Source of the DNA: Rubrivivax sp.
GTDB lineage: Bacteria; Pseudomonadota; Gammaproteobacteria; Burkholderiales; Burkholderiaceae_C
NCBI GenBank assembly: GCA_021297985.1
Contig: JAJTGU010000087.1
Span: forward strand, 1 to 43,323
DNA: 43,323 nt
Direction: 5' to 3'
Of this stretch, positions 9,025 through 18,346 are shown piece after piece. The notes beneath the pieces are model-generated. The model did not search any database. It was not told the origin of the DNA and saw only the letters and a list, made by a program, of their open reading frames with translations. The translations under genes and the position numbers were made by a program. Position 1 is the first letter of the stretch. Each line of letters begins with the position of its first letter.

Positions 9025-11085
9025 ATGATCCGAAAGCTCTTCGTCACGACCGCGCTGCCCTATGCCAACGGCCCGTTCCACATCGGCCACATCATGGAGT
9101 ACATCCAGGCCGACACGTGGGTGAGGCTGCAGCGCATGCTTGGCCACGAGGTTCACTTCGTGTGCGCCGACGACACCCACGGCGCGCCGATCATGATTGC
9201 AGCCGAAAAGGCCGGGCTCAGTCCGCAGGACTTCGTCGCCGGCATCGCTGCGGGCCGCAAGCCCTATCTCGACGGCTTTCACATTGCCTTCGACCACTGG
9301 CATTCCACCGATGCGCCCGAGAACCACGCACTCGCCAAGTCGATCTACCTGGCCCTGAAGGCCGACGACCTGATCGAGTCGCGCTCGGTCGAGCAGTTCT
9401 TCGACCCCGACAAGGGCATGTTCCTGCCGGATCGCTTCGTCAAGGGCGAATGCCCCAACTGCGGCGCCAAGGACCAGTACGGCGACAACTGCGAGGTCTG
9501 CGGCGCGGTCTACCAGCCCACCGAGTTGAAGAACCCCTACAGCGCGCTGTCAGGCGCGACGCCGGTCCTGCGCACCAGCGAGCACTTCTTCTTCAAGCTC
9601 AGCGACCCGCGCTGCGTCGAATTCCTGGAGTCGTGGACGCAGGACGGCCGCCTGCAGCCCGAAGTGGCGAACAAGGTGAGCGAATGGTTCAAGCGCGACG
9701 AGGCGGGCAAGGTCGGCCTCGGCGACTGGGACATCAGCCGCGAAGCACCCTACTTCGGCATCGAGATCCCCGATGCACCGGGCAAGTACTTCTATGTCTG
9801 GCTCGATGCGCCTGTGGGCTACCTCGCTTCGCTGCAGGCCCGGCTGGCCGCGCTGGGCATCGATTTCGAAGCCTACCTGGCCCAGCCCGACCTGGAACAG
9901 GTTCACTTCATCGGCAAGGACATCGTCACCTTCCATACCCTGTTCTGGCCCGCGATGCTGAAGTTCAGCGGTCGCAAGGTGCCTGACCGTGTCTACGTGC
10001 ACGGCTTCCTCACCGTCAACAACGGCGACAAGATGAGCAAGAGCCGCGGCACCGGCATCAGCCCGCTGCGCTACCTTGAACTCGGGTTCGACGCCGAGTG
10101 GCTGCGCTACTACATCGCGGCCAAGCTCAACGCCCGTGTCGAAGACCTGGATTTCAACCCCGAGGACTTCGTCGCCCGCGTCAACAGCGACCTGGTCGGG
10201 AAGTACGTCAACATTGCAAGCCGCGCGGCCGGCTTCCTGAACAAGCGTTTCAGCGGTCGATTGAGCGCCGACGTCGGCGTCGAGGGCCGGATGCTGCTGG
10301 ACACGCTGCGCGGTGCGTCCGACACCGTGCGCGACCTGCTCGACAGCCGCGAGTTCGGCAAGGCGCTGCGCGAAACCATGCTGCTCGCCGACCGCGTCAA
10401 CGAGTACGTCGACCGCCACAAGCCCTGGGATCTGGCCAAGCAGCCGGGCATGGACACCGCGCTGCATGACGTCTGCACGGTCTGCATCGAGGCCTTTCGC
10501 GTGCTGACCGTCTACCTCAAGCCGGTGCTGCCGGCGCTGGCCACCAAGGTCGAGGCCTTCCTGCGGATCGAACCCCTGCGATGGGCCGACGCCCAACGCT
10601 CGATCGGGGCCCACACCATCGGCGAGTACAAGCACCTGATGCAGCGTGTCGACCCGGCCCGGCTCCAGGCGCTGTTCGAGCCACCCGCCGAGTCGGCTGC
10701 CACCCCGCCGCCCGCCGCCCTGCCCGGCGGCGAAGGGGTGGCCCCGGAGATCGGCATCGACGACTTCAGCAAGGTGGACCTGCGCATTGCCCGCATCGTC
10801 GCCGCCGAAGCCGTCGAGGGCAGCAGCAAGCTGCTGCGACTGACGCTGGACGTCGGCGAAGGCCGCACGCGAAACGTCTTCTCCGGGATCGCGGCGAACT
10901 ACAAACCCGAGCAACTGGCCGGCAAGCTGACCGTGATGGTGGCCAACCTGGCGCCCCGGAAGATGAAGTTCGGCCTCAGCGAGGGCATGGTGCTGGCCGC
11001 CAGCCATGCCGACGAAAAGGCCGAACCCGGGGTCTACGTGCTGGAGCCGTTTGCCGGCGCGAAGCCGGGCATGCGGGTGCGCTGA
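9025..11085 (+). CDS. metG: Methionine--tRNA ligase
   Basis: A 686-residue class I aminoacyl-tRNA synthetase charging tRNA-Met. The start is ATG 9025 ([17 protein letters not shown]); an upstream in-frame start would add 23 residues unlike the family. HIGH is at residues 19-22. The zinc knuckle CPNCG...CEVCG lies near 145-162, and KMSKS ([16 protein letters not shown]) near 337. After the anticodon-binding helical domain and a Pro/Ala linker (about 555-580), a C-terminal tRNA-binding OB-fold domain ([16 protein letters not shown]) completes the long dimeric form. The final 52 bp overlap, on the opposite strand, the end of the PEP-CTERM gene. TAAACT, about 8 bases before the start, could be a -10 element giving a very short leader. 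Confidence 0.98.
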   Translation: MIRKLFVTTALPYANGPFHIGHIMEYIQADTWVRLQRMLGHEVHFVCADDTHGAPIMIAAEKAGLSPQDFVAGIAAGRKPYLDGFHIAFDHWHSTDAPENHALAKSIYLALKADDLIESRSVEQFFDPDKGMFLPDRFVKGECPNCGAKDQYGDNCEVCGAVYQPTELKNPYSALSGATPVLRTSEHFFFKLSDPRCVEFLESWTQDGRLQPEVANKVSEWFKRDEAGKVGLGDWDISREAPYFGIEIPDAPGKYFYVWLDAPVGYLASLQARLAALGIDFEAYLAQPDLEQVHFIGKDIVTFHTLFWPAMLKFSGRKVPDRVYVHGFLTVNNGDKMSKSRGTGISPLRYLELGFDAEWLRYYIAAKLNARVEDLDFNPEDFVARVNSDLVGKYVNIASRAAGFLNKRFSGRLSADVGVEGRMLLDTLRGASDTVRDLLDSREFGKALRETMLLADRVNEYVDRHKPWDLAKQPGMDTALHDVCTVCIEAFRVLTVYLKPVLPALATKVEAFLRIEPLRWADAQRSIGAHTIGEYKHLMQRVDPARLQALFEPPAESAATPPPAALPGGEGVAPEIGIDDFSKVDLRIARIVAAEAVEGSSKLLRLTLDVGEGRTRNVFSGIAANYKPEQLAGKLTVMVANLAPRKMKFGLSEGMVLAASHADEKAEPGVYVLEPFAGAKPGMRVR

Positions 11086-11885
11086 GCGCGCCGCCGCACC
11101 ACCCCCGCCATCGCCAGCAGGCCGGCGGCCCACAGCGCCGTGGTACCCGGCTCGGGCACCACGGCCACCGTGTAGGCCCCGGAGAACGTCAGCTCGGTCG
11201 CCGGCGAGTTCAGCGCCGTGGCGGTGAAGTACCGCGACGACAGCGCCTTGCCGTCGTCGGACAGGCCGATGCGCAGCACGAAGGCCTCCTGCGGCTTCAA
11301 CGAGGCCAGGTTCCACTGCATCGCGACGATCGCGTCGCACCCCCCGCCTCCGGCGCAGCCTGCAGGCGGGCTGCCGTCGGTCAGGTTGTTGTTCAGCCGA
11401 AAGCCCGAGATGATGTTGTCCAGCGTCGGCAAGGCCATGGTCTCTCGACGCGCCGCCTCGCCAGCGACCGACCCGCCCCAGGACTCGCCAATTCGGTCGG
11501 CAAACAGGGCTGTGTCGCCGTCCGGGTTGGCGAAGACCATGAAGCGGATCTGATCGAAGCTCTCGACCAGGCTGTTGTTGGCGATCCGGTACTCCACCTC
11601 CAGCAACCCCGGGCCAAGGTTGCGGTGGCTGAACGTGAAATCCAGGTTCGAGTTGCGCTGCACCACGGTCTTTGCGGCGTCTCCGCCGCCCAGTCCGTTG
11701 ATGAAGACGTAGGGCTGGAGCTCAAACACCTCGCCGCCATTGCCGTAGGTGATGCCCGCAAAGTCGCCAAACGCATTGGGCGCGTTGACGACCGTCACCG
11801 CAGCCTGCGCCGCCGAGGCCCCAAACATCAGGGCTACGACAGCGGCGGCCAGTCGGCGTGAGACGAGAAAGCAGTTCGTTTTCAT
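11034..11885 (-). CDS. PEP-CTERM sorting domain secreted protein
   Basis: A 283-residue exported protein from ATG 11885, preceded by GGAGG at good spacing. Residues 1-28 form a signal peptide ([19 protein letters not shown]). At the C-terminus [19 protein letters not shown] followed by VRRRAQR (from residue 243) is a full PEP-CTERM signal: the PEP motif, a hydrophobic helix and an Arg cluster. In the family this is cut by an exosortase and the protein goes to the surface or matrix; no exosortase lies in this window. The body is beta-rich ([21 protein letters not shown]) with a Cys pair in CAGGGGCD. It is the last gene of a three-gene minus-strand set with 25 bp to the previous gene. Its last 12 or so residues, after the Arg cluster, come from DNA that also encodes the end of metG on the other strand. 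Confidence 0.9.
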   Translation of the reverse strand: MKTNCFLVSRRLAAAVVALMFGASAAQAAVTVVNAPNAFGDFAGITYGNGGEVFELQPYVFINGLGGGDAAKTVVQRNSNLDFTFSHRNLGPGLLEVEYRIANNSLVESFDQIRFMVFANPDGDTALFADRIGESWGGSVAGEAARRETMALPTLDNIISGFRLNNNLTDGSPPAGCAGGGGCDAIVAMQWNLASLKPQEAFVLRIGLSDDGKALSSRYFTATALNSPATELTFSGAYTVAVVPEPGTTALWAAGLLAMAGVVRRRAQRTRMPGFAPANGSST

Positions 11886-11910
11886 GGTCAGGGTCCTCCG
11901 GAAATGAGGT

Positions 11911-13041
11911 TCAACGCGCGGGCCGCTCGGCTTCGGTCGCATCCACGAGGTCGTACTCGCGCACGAGCCCCGGGGCGACGAAGTTCTGCTGCGACGTGAT
12001 GACACGCTCGGGGCCGACCTGCGACACCAGCACCTTCAGCGATGGCCGCAGCACGCCGCAGACCGGGCACAGCGGCGGGTTCGGGTCGTCCGGATGCGGA
12101 TAGGCCTGGCGAAGTCCGATCAGGATGGTCAGCCGGCCGGCCTTGCGCACGCCCTCGTTCCAGAGGTCATCGGTGATCTCGTCGGTCAGCGTCTTCAGGC
12201 TCTTGGACAGCGCCGGGTTCAGCTTCGGGTCCATCTGCGCATCGGCCCAGCCGTCGATGCGTGCGACCTGCACGCCGGCGTCGTCGATCGCAAAGGTGGC
12301 ACTGCCCGGTGCGATCACGTGCGTGAGCGGTTGCCCGTTGAGCGGGTTGCGCATCAGACCTGCCGGCAGCACGAACGCTCGTGGCAACTGCACCACCTTC
12401 TGGATCGGGATCCGCACGCCCGTGCGGCGCTCGGCCTCGCTCGCCACCGCCAGGGTCCGCACCGGGTACGGGTTCTTGGCCCCAGGGGGCGGCTGCGGGA
12501 TCTCCGAGCGCGGCACCCCCAGCAACTCGGCAAAGTCCAACGCCCTCTTGTAGGCCTCCTCGTCGGTCATGCGCACGGGCTTCGGGTCGCTCGTCCCACC
12601 GGGCACGAAGGCTGCGCGGCGGATGAACTTGACGTTGCCCTGGCCGATGTTCTTGCTGAACGAGAGCATCGTGTAGGCGCTGCCGCCGATGTCGTCGCGC
12701 TTGCCGGCTTCGAGGATGCACTGCCCTCGGTCGGGCTCGCCGGCGCTGGTGGTGTTGCTGCGGCAGTCGGGTGCGCTCACCGCACCGGCTCGGCCGAAGG
12801 TCGCCGGCACGATCTTCTGCAGGTTGAAGTTGCGCGAGATCGCGCCGTCGGGCTTGATCGTCATGACGCGGTTGACGATCTCGCGGCTGTTGTCGCCGAT
12901 CACGGGCTGCAGCGCGGCGTTGACGGCGGCGCGCAATTCGTCCTTGGGCGGGCGGGGCTGGGCCTGCGCCAGCGTCGTGCCCAGCAGCAGGGCGGCGGCC
13001 ACGGCGCTGGCCGCGACGCGAAGGGTGGAGGTGGTGGTCAT
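11911..13041 (-). CDS. Secreted protein of unknown function
   Basis: A 376-residue protein from ATG 13041 (MTTTSTLRVAASAVAAA) with a clear signal peptide, likely cut after TTLAQA (about residue 26). I do not recognise the family. Cys93 and Cys108 could form a disulfide; Cys325 and Cys328 form a CPVC pair near the C-terminus (PPLCPVCGVLRP). There are Pro-rich stretches (IPQPPPGAKNPYPV) and mixed alpha/beta composition, with no membrane segment after the signal. It sits between the caspase-like gene (17 bp upstream) and the PEP-CTERM gene (25 bp downstream), all on one strand, so one transcript is likely. Roles as an inhibitor, chaperone, propeptide acting in trans, or substrate of the upstream protein are speculation from position. 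The start is fixed by the signal peptide; a longer upstream frame overlaps the neighbouring gene. Confidence 0.8.
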   Translation of the reverse strand: MTTTSTLRVAASAVAAALLLGTTLAQAQPRPPKDELRAAVNAALQPVIGDNSREIVNRVMTIKPDGAISRNFNLQKIVPATFGRAGAVSAPDCRSNTTSAGEPDRGQCILEAGKRDDIGGSAYTMLSFSKNIGQGNVKFIRRAAFVPGGTSDPKPVRMTDEEAYKRALDFAELLGVPRSEIPQPPPGAKNPYPVRTLAVASEAERRTGVRIPIQKVVQLPRAFVLPAGLMRNPLNGQPLTHVIAPGSATFAIDDAGVQVARIDGWADAQMDPKLNPALSKSLKTLTDEITDDLWNEGVRKAGRLTILIGLRQAYPHPDDPNPPLCPVCGVLRPSLKVLVSQVGPERVITSQQNFVAPGLVREYDLVDATEAERPAR

Positions 13042-13058
13042 GGTGCGGGCTCCGGGCA

Positions 13059-13979
13059 TCAGGGGTTGAAGGCGTCCTGGGCGACCGGGTCGCAGCCGAG
13101 GTAGCCCATCCAGGCGTAGAAGTTGCGCGAGCTCGGCGGGCCGAAGGCAGCCGAGTTGTTGTAGCGCTCGTTCAGCAGGCGGTTCAGCGCATTGCCTCCC
13201 GAGGGACCGATGGTCATCGCCGTCGGACACTGGTCCTGGCAGGTGCCGAACCAGTTGAACGGGTCCCAGGCCTCGCATGAGAACTGGTTCGTCTTGTAGT
13301 GGTTGGTGACCCACGCATGCGCGACTCCGTGCACATGGCCGTCGATCGCGGTGTCGGCGTAGTCGCCGTTGAACGACGAGGTGATCCACATCACGCCGTG
13401 GAAGCCGGTCATGACGTGCAGGCCCTTGCTGCTGCCGGCGTTGACCTTCTTCATCGCCACGCGCATGTTGCCGAAGTAGTTGTCGTTCAGGCTCAGGCAC
13501 GAACTGGCATGCAGGAACTTGAGGTTGCTGTCGCCGACGAAGGTGTTGCCGCTGGCCTTGCCCATGCGCAGGCCGCACTCGCCGTTCCAGGCGTTGCGCA
13601 TCAACGCGCCCCAGCGGTCGCCGTCGTCCCACCCGTGGGCGGCGATGATGGCCGCGTCGGGCCAGTCGACCCAGCTGAAGTCGGCGCAGGCCGGGTTGAC
13701 GCTCGGATCGCAGAAGCGGCGAACGGTCATGTTGCCGTCGACGAACTTGCCGGTCTTGGCATGGCCCATCAGGCCCATCCACTCGTACCACGCGTTGGCC
13801 ATGCCGGGCCAGGATCCGCGGTTCGAATCGACATCGCCGGGTGCGCAGTCGCCGCCACTCCAGTTGCCGATCGCGTACATGTCCACCTTCAGCGCCAGCG
13901 CCGAAGACAAGGCGGTGCTGACCGCCACACCGACCAGCGTGCGCTGAAGCGCGCGCCGGGCTGGAATCCGAAATGCCAT
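13059..13979 (-). CDS. Secreted protein with caspase-like (clan CD) His/Cys motifs
   Basis: A 306-residue exported protein from ATG 13979, preceded by AGGAGAG at good spacing. Residues 1-29 are a signal peptide (VSTALSSALA). The mature part has a hydrophobic strand ending in His-Gly (DAAIIAAHGWDDG, His115) and, 46 residues later, a strand ending in Cys (LKFLHASSCLSL, Cys161). Strand-HG then strand-xxC with roughly this spacing is the hallmark of clan CD cysteine peptidases (caspases, gingipains). A further strand with GLHVMTGFHGV follows. Other cysteines (45, 90, 98, 135, 235, 247, 251, 296) suggest disulfides. It may belong to the group I recall as DUF6345; that is unverified. It is the first gene of the three-gene secreted operon. 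Protease activity is inference; it could equally be an inactive fold relative. Confidence 0.72.
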   Translation of the reverse strand: MAFRIPARRALQRTLVGVAVSTALSSALALKVDMYAIGNWSGGDCAPGDVDSNRGSWPGMANAWYEWMGLMGHAKTGKFVDGNMTVRRFCDPSVNPACADFSWVDWPDAAIIAAHGWDDGDRWGALMRNAWNGECGLRMGKASGNTFVGDSNLKFLHASSCLSLNDNYFGNMRVAMKKVNAGSSKGLHVMTGFHGVMWITSSFNGDYADTAIDGHVHGVAHAWVTNHYKTNQFSCEAWDPFNWFGTCQDQCPTAMTIGPSGGNALNRLLNERYNNSAAFGPPSSRNFYAWMGYLGCDPVAQDAFNP

Positions 13980-14250
13980 GGTGCTCTCTCCTGTCGGGTT
14001 CGGCCGCAACGGATTTGCGACCGCCCGGCGATGGTTCGCCGGCACCCGGCCTGCGGCCATCCCCCGAACCTCCCCTCCCGGGCCATGGATTGGGGATGCC
14101 CCGACGTGTCGACTAGGGGGGTCCAAATCCACCCCAGAGAGGGAAGCACTGCACGTTTGCGACACGGCCTGTCCTTGGCATCACGAGGCGACGCGCGCGA
14201 AGGCACTGCAAGCCTGGCGTCAGCCTGAATGCAAAAAGCCTGCGACATTT

Positions 14251-14269
14251 AGGGGGTATGAGCCCCCCT
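14251..14269 (+). promoter_or_regulatory. Hairpin enclosing the sulP start codon
   Basis: AGGGGG (14251-14256) and CCCCCT (14264-14269) can form a perfect 6-bp stem whose 7-base loop TATGAGC holds the ATG at 14258. The G-rich arm is also the only Shine-Dalgarno-like sequence, so folding would hide it. A translational control role is inference. Confidence 0.4.
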
Positions 14270-15976
14270 GCTCAGAACCCAGAGCCCCAACCCGTTGTCT
14301 CTCGCTGGCACCGCTTCAGGCCACGCCTGTTGGACACCCTGCCGGGCTACACGCGCCAGCGATTCGTCGCCGACTTCGGCGCCGGCCTGACGGTCGGAGT
14401 GGTCGCACTGCCCTTGGCCATGGCGTTTGCCATCGCCAGTGGCGTCAAGCCAGAGGCCGGGCTGGTAACGGCCATCGTCGCCGGCTTCCTGATCTCGGCG
14501 CTCGGCGGCTCGAACGTGCAGATCGGCGGGCCTGCCGGGGCCTTCATCGTCATCGTCTACGGCATCGTCGAGCGCTACGGTCTGGCCAACCTGTTGATCA
14601 GCACGATGCTCGCAGGTGTGTTGCTGATGGCGATGGGCCTGTTCAAGCTCGGGGCGCTGGTGCGCTACGTCCCGGTGAGCATCATCATCGGATTCACCAA
14701 CGGCATCGCGGTGCTGATCGCGCTGTCGCAACTGCGTGACCTGTTCGGGCTCACGGTCGCTGGCGCGATGCCGTCGGACTTCTTCGCGCTGATTGGCACG
14801 CTGGTCCGCCACGCCGAAACCTGGAATCCGCACGCGCTGGCGCTGGGGTTGGTGTGCTTCGTCGGGCTGTTCGTCTGGCCGCGGCTCGTGGGCTCGGCGC
14901 CGGTACAGCGCTTCGGCCAGCACAGCTCGGTGCAGGCCGTGTCTCGCATCCCGGGGCCGGTCGTGGCACTGGTCACGGCGACGCTGTTTGCCGCGCTGGT
15001 GCCCTGGCCGGTGGAAACCATCGGCAGCCGCTTCGGCGGCATCCCGCAGTCGATGCCGGCCCTGGCATGGCCCGAGTTCACTTGGGCTGGCGTCAAGCAA
15101 CTCGTGATTCCGACACTGACGATCGCGCTGCTCGGCGCCATCGAGTCGTTGCTGTGCGCCCGTGTCGCCGACAACATGACCGAGCTGCCACGCCACGACC
15201 CCAACCAGGAGCTCATGGCGCAAGGCGTGGCCAATGTCGTCGCTCCGCTGTTCGGCGGCATTCCGGCCACCGGCACCATCGCGCGCACCGTCACCAACGT
15301 CCGTGCCGGCGCGACCAGCCCGATCGCCGGCATCGTGCACGCGATGGCCTTGCTGACGATCCTGCTGCTTGCTGCACCGCTGGCCCTGCACGTGCCGCTG
15401 GCGGCGCTGGCCGGGATCCTGCTCTTCGTGGCCTGGAACATGGGCGAATGGCGCGAATTCACCCGGCTGCGCCAGTTCAACCTGCCCTACCGGACGATCC
15501 TGGTCGGCACCTTCGTGCTGACCATCGTCTTTGACCTGATGGTGGCGGTGGAGGTCGGGCTGGTGCTGGCGTGCGCATTCTTCATCTATCGCATGGGCAG
15601 CCAATTCAGCGCCCCGCCCATCAGGCGCGACGCCTTGCCCGCAGGCGTGCAGGCCTTCGAGCTCTACGGCTCGCTGTTCTTCGGCGCCGTCGGCAAGATC
15701 GAGGCCCTGGAAGCGCAGATCGACACCGGCACCCGCGCCTTGGTGCTGGAAATGCACCGACTGGTGTTGTTGGATACGTCGGGCCTGGATGCCTTGCAGC
15801 AGCTGCACCGGAGCTTGCAGCGACGGGGTGTGACTCTGGTGCTGGCCAACGTGAACGAGCAGCCGCTGTCGCTGATCCGACGTGCGGGTTTCGAGCTTCA
15901 GCTTGGCAGCGAGGGCATCGTGCCGCGGCTTGAGGATCTGTTGAAACCCGTCGAAGGCGACTCCGCCAGACCCTGA
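14258..15976 (+). CDS. SulP-family inorganic anion transporter with STAS domain
   Basis: A 572-residue SLC26/SulP transporter, predicted to carry sulfate, bicarbonate or a dicarboxylate across the inner membrane. After a short cytosolic start come the family motif FVADFGAGLTVGVVALPLAMAF (in pieces here, residues about 33-54), GPAGAF (about 90) and a series of hydrophobic helices up to about residue 440. The C-terminal 120 residues form a STAS domain (FELYGSLFFGAVGKIE and VLLDTSGLDALQ), typically regulatory. Length is normal. The substrate cannot be fixed by eye, and no carbonic anhydrase or sulfate-assimilation gene is adjacent. The next gene is convergent, 10 bp away. The ribosome binding site lies within a possible hairpin that includes the start codon. 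Confidence 0.93.
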   Translation: MSPPAQNPEPQPVVSRWHRFRPRLLDTLPGYTRQRFVADFGAGLTVGVVALPLAMAFAIASGVKPEAGLVTAIVAGFLISALGGSNVQIGGPAGAFIVIVYGIVERYGLANLLISTMLAGVLLMAMGLFKLGALVRYVPVSIIIGFTNGIAVLIALSQLRDLFGLTVAGAMPSDFFALIGTLVRHAETWNPHALALGLVCFVGLFVWPRLVGSAPVQRFGQHSSVQAVSRIPGPVVALVTATLFAALVPWPVETIGSRFGGIPQSMPALAWPEFTWAGVKQLVIPTLTIALLGAIESLLCARVADNMTELPRHDPNQELMAQGVANVVAPLFGGIPATGTIARTVTNVRAGATSPIAGIVHAMALLTILLLAAPLALHVPLAALAGILLFVAWNMGEWREFTRLRQFNLPYRTILVGTFVLTIVFDLMVAVEVGLVLACAFFIYRMGSQFSAPPIRRDALPAGVQAFELYGSLFFGAVGKIEALEAQIDTGTRALVLEMHRLVLLDTSGLDALQQLHRSLQRRGVTLVLANVNEQPLSLIRRAGFELQLGSEGIVPRLEDLLKPVEGDSARP

Positions 15977-15986
15977 CCGCGCAGCT

Positions 15987-17525
15987 TCAACGCCAGGGTC
16001 TCGGAGCCTTGCGGAAGGCCTTGAGCGCCTTCTCGCACTTCGGCAAGACCAGCTGTCGCTGCGCGGCCAGCCAGCCGATCGCAAACCAGGCCTGCGGCTC
16101 CTGGTCCACATGCCGCCGCGCGTGCTCCTGCGCCACGGCAATGTCATTCAACGACCCCAATGCATCGAGCACATCCCGCAGGCTCGCCCGCCAGCGTTTC
16201 GACGACTTGGCCGGATACAGCACCGCCACGGCCTCGTAGGCATAGCGCAGCCGCTTCAGGCGGCGTCGCAACCGGTGTTGGCGTTCGACCTCGGCTTGCG
16301 CAAAGCCCCGGCCATCCGCCACGGCGGACTTCCACGCCTTGTTCAGCACCGCAGCCGCCACATCGGTCAACGTCGCTGCCGGAGCGAACTCGATCCCATC
16401 GCCGGGCGGTTTCAGGCTCAGGGCCAGGCAACCCAGAAGCAGCGTGCTCAACGCCGGATCGCGCAACAGAGCCTCGGGTGTCGAGGGGGCTTCTGCCAGC
16501 CCAACATCTGTAGACGTCCGGTCGACGTCGCTGGCCGCCCAGGCGGGCGCACCGGCCTCGCGGATCTGCAACCACAGCCCGCCGGCGAGCACATCGTGGT
16601 CACGAGCCTGACCCAGCGAGGCAAACGGCGCCCTCAAGGCGGCCTCGAGCTGCTGCGCTTCGGCCGCCAGCGCTGCGCTGGCCGCCCAGGGACCGAACAG
16701 CCGGAGCACGGTTCTCAGCCGCCGCAGCGCCACCCGCAGCTGGTGCAGGTGCTCGGGAGCCCCGAGGCCCGACGCAATCTCGGCCAGATTCGGCAGGGCC
16801 TGCTGAAGCGCCGCCGTCAAGGCTGACCCCAGCGCTTCAGCCGGGCGCGCGTCATCGGCAATCGGCACGGTCGAGGCCGTTGTCGCGTCGACGCGTTCCT
16901 TCCCGGTGGCCAGACGAAAGCCCCGCTCGCTCTTGGTCCGGACGTCCCACCACAAGCGGTGCCGCAAGGCCCAGCGTGCGGCCAGCTCCAACAGTGCCCG
17001 AGGGGGGCCGCTCAACAGCTCGAACTCGAGTTCACACACCGGCAAGCGGAGCGCACCTTCGGCCGACTGCGCATCGCCCGCCGTCAACCAACCACGATCC
17101 AGTGCCAGCTCGACACGGGCACCGCCGTGGCGCACGACGCGCAGCGTGCGTTCGATCTCGCTTCGATACAACGGTCGCAGCGCCTCCAGGCCGCGACCCT
17201 TGAGGACCTCGTGCAGGCGCGCAGCCACGGTGCTGCCGTCATGACGCTGCAGGTCCAGCTCCGGCTCGCGATCCGAAGGCGGCAACAACACTTCATGTTC
17301 CAGCCGCTGGACGAGGCCGTCACCTCGACCCTTGAGCGTCTGCACCCAGACCGGTCCCTCACGGCGCAATCGCAACGCCAGGCCGGCGCTGGCGAGCGCG
17401 CGGTCGTCCGTGTCGAAGTAGATCGCAGCCAGCTCGACGCGCCGTGCGCTCGCGGTTTCGACAGCACGTGCAACCCCAGCCGCCGCCTCGGGCGGAATCT
17501 GGAACTTGAGTTCGATCTCGATCAT
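15987..17525 (-). CDS. CYTH and CHAD domain protein (inorganic triphosphatase-like)
   Basis: A 512-residue protein starting MIEIELKF at ATG 17525; an in-frame ATG five codons upstream (17540) is also possible. The first 200 residues are a CYTH (triphosphate tunnel) domain: the ExExK signature EIELKF, then YFDTDDRALASAGLALRLRRE and WVQTLKGRG, with the acidic and basic residues that bind metal and triphosphate. From about 225 to the end is a CHAD domain, a helical bundle with conserved His and Arg (EHLHQLRVALRRLRTVLRLF; HRLRRRLKRLRYAYEAV), thought to bind polyphosphate. E. coli YgiF with this layout hydrolyses inorganic triphosphate. It is downstream of the lipoprotein gene on the same strand (28 bp), and cotranscription is possible. 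Confidence 0.92.
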   Translation of the reverse strand: MIEIELKFQIPPEAAAGVARAVETASARRVELAAIYFDTDDRALASAGLALRLRREGPVWVQTLKGRGDGLVQRLEHEVLLPPSDREPELDLQRHDGSTVAARLHEVLKGRGLEALRPLYRSEIERTLRVVRHGGARVELALDRGWLTAGDAQSAEGALRLPVCELEFELLSGPPRALLELAARWALRHRLWWDVRTKSERGFRLATGKERVDATTASTVPIADDARPAEALGSALTAALQQALPNLAEIASGLGAPEHLHQLRVALRRLRTVLRLFGPWAASAALAAEAQQLEAALRAPFASLGQARDHDVLAGGLWLQIREAGAPAWAASDVDRTSTDVGLAEAPSTPEALLRDPALSTLLLGCLALSLKPPGDGIEFAPAATLTDVAAAVLNKAWKSAVADGRGFAQAEVERQHRLRRRLKRLRYAYEAVAVLYPAKSSKRWRASLRDVLDALGSLNDIAVAQEHARRHVDQEPQAWFAIGWLAAQRQLVLPKCEKALKAFRKAPRPWR

Positions 17526-17553
17526 GTCGGCAAGCACCATCGCTCGGTTTGGC

Positions 17554-18075
17554 CTAACGCCCGGTCTGCGCCTGCTCGCGCGGATCGTCGGCGATGGCCG
17601 TCGACACCACCCGACCGTCGCTGGCGAAGGTCGCACTGAACATCCTCGACTCGGTGCCAGGCTTGAAGCGCCACGACCAGACCTCCTCGTCGCCTTTCAG
17701 GGCGTAGGACTTGATCTCAGCAGGCCGGCCCAGCGCGGCGCGTACCTGGAGCTTGTCCTGCCCCGGCACGACGCGGCGGAAGTTGTCCTCGTTCAGCAAC
17801 TGCCGCAGGGCACTCATCTTTCCGTCGGCGCCGATGCGGATCTCGTAATTGGTCCAGCCCTCGGGCTGCCGTGGGTACTCCAGGATCTTCGATCCGTCGC
17901 TCTGGTTGGTGACGGTCGCCGGCTCGCCGAACTGCTTGCGGACCTGGACTTCAGTCGACACGCCCTCTTCGAGCTTTTCGACGCGCTGGGGATCGCAACC
18001 CGCCACACCCAAGCCGAGACCGATCCCGATCCCGACCGCCGCGACCAGGGTCGCTGTCACCCGCCATCTCGACAT
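17554..18075 (-). CDS. BamE/OmlA-like outer membrane lipoprotein
   Basis: A 173-residue lipoprotein from ATG 18075. The N-terminus is a lipoprotein signal with the lipobox VAGC (Cys27). The mature part has two short repeats of the type found in SmpA/OmlA/BamE proteins (STEVQVRKQFGEPATVT and DKLQVRAALGRPAEIKSY): a helix, then a Gly-Glu/Arg-Pro-Ala turn leading to strands such as EVWSWRFKPG. BamE itself is usually 110-130 residues, so this may be a longer relative rather than the BAM subunit. It is divergent from the DUF3460 gene (50 bp between starts) and precedes the CYTH-CHAD gene. Location is probably the periplasmic face of the outer membrane. Confidence 0.82.
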   Translation of the reverse strand: MSRWRVTATLVAAVGIGIGLGLGVAGCDPQRVEKLEEGVSTEVQVRKQFGEPATVTNQSDGSKILEYPRQPEGWTNYEIRIGADGKMSALRQLLNEDNFRRVVPGQDKLQVRAALGRPAEIKSYALKGDEEVWSWRFKPGTESRMFSATFASDGRVVSTAIADDPREQAQTGR

Positions 18076-18125
18076 GCCATGCCCCGGTAAACTCGCCTGC
18101 TCCGATTCTGAGCCCTCACGCCGCC

Positions 18126-18326
18126 ATGCCGCTGTTCTGGAAGCCCTACACCTCCGACGTGACCCAGTTCATCCAGGCCCTGAAGTCCGAGCGGCCGGCG
18201 CTTGAATCCGAACAGCGTGCCGGACGTGCTCTGCTGTGGGACAAGGCCGTGGACCGCGCGGCCCAGTCCGACTGGCGCGAAGCCAAGGTGCCGCAGCAGG
18301 CGTACGTGTACCAGACCAAGACCTGA
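18126..18326 (+). CDS. DUF3460 family protein
   Basis: A 66-residue protein (MPLFWKPYTSDVTQFIQALK...YVYQTKT) matching the small DUF3460 family over its full length. The family is typical of betaproteobacteria and is usually found just before scpA, as here (scpA starts 20 bp downstream). It has no signal peptide or membrane segment; it is charged and probably helical. Function unknown. GGTAAACT upstream (about 18082-18089) may be part of a promoter. Confidence 0.9.
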   Translation: MPLFWKPYTSDVTQFIQALKSERPALESEQRAGRALLWDKAVDRAAQSDWREAKVPQQAYVYQTKT

Positions 18327-18346
18327 GGCCCGCGACAAGTTCACCC

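Noticed and set aside
14249-16147. A 632-codon open frame opposite sulP
   Set aside because: The His/Gln/Arg-rich translation is typical of an antisense shadow; the plus strand encodes a complete SulP transporter.
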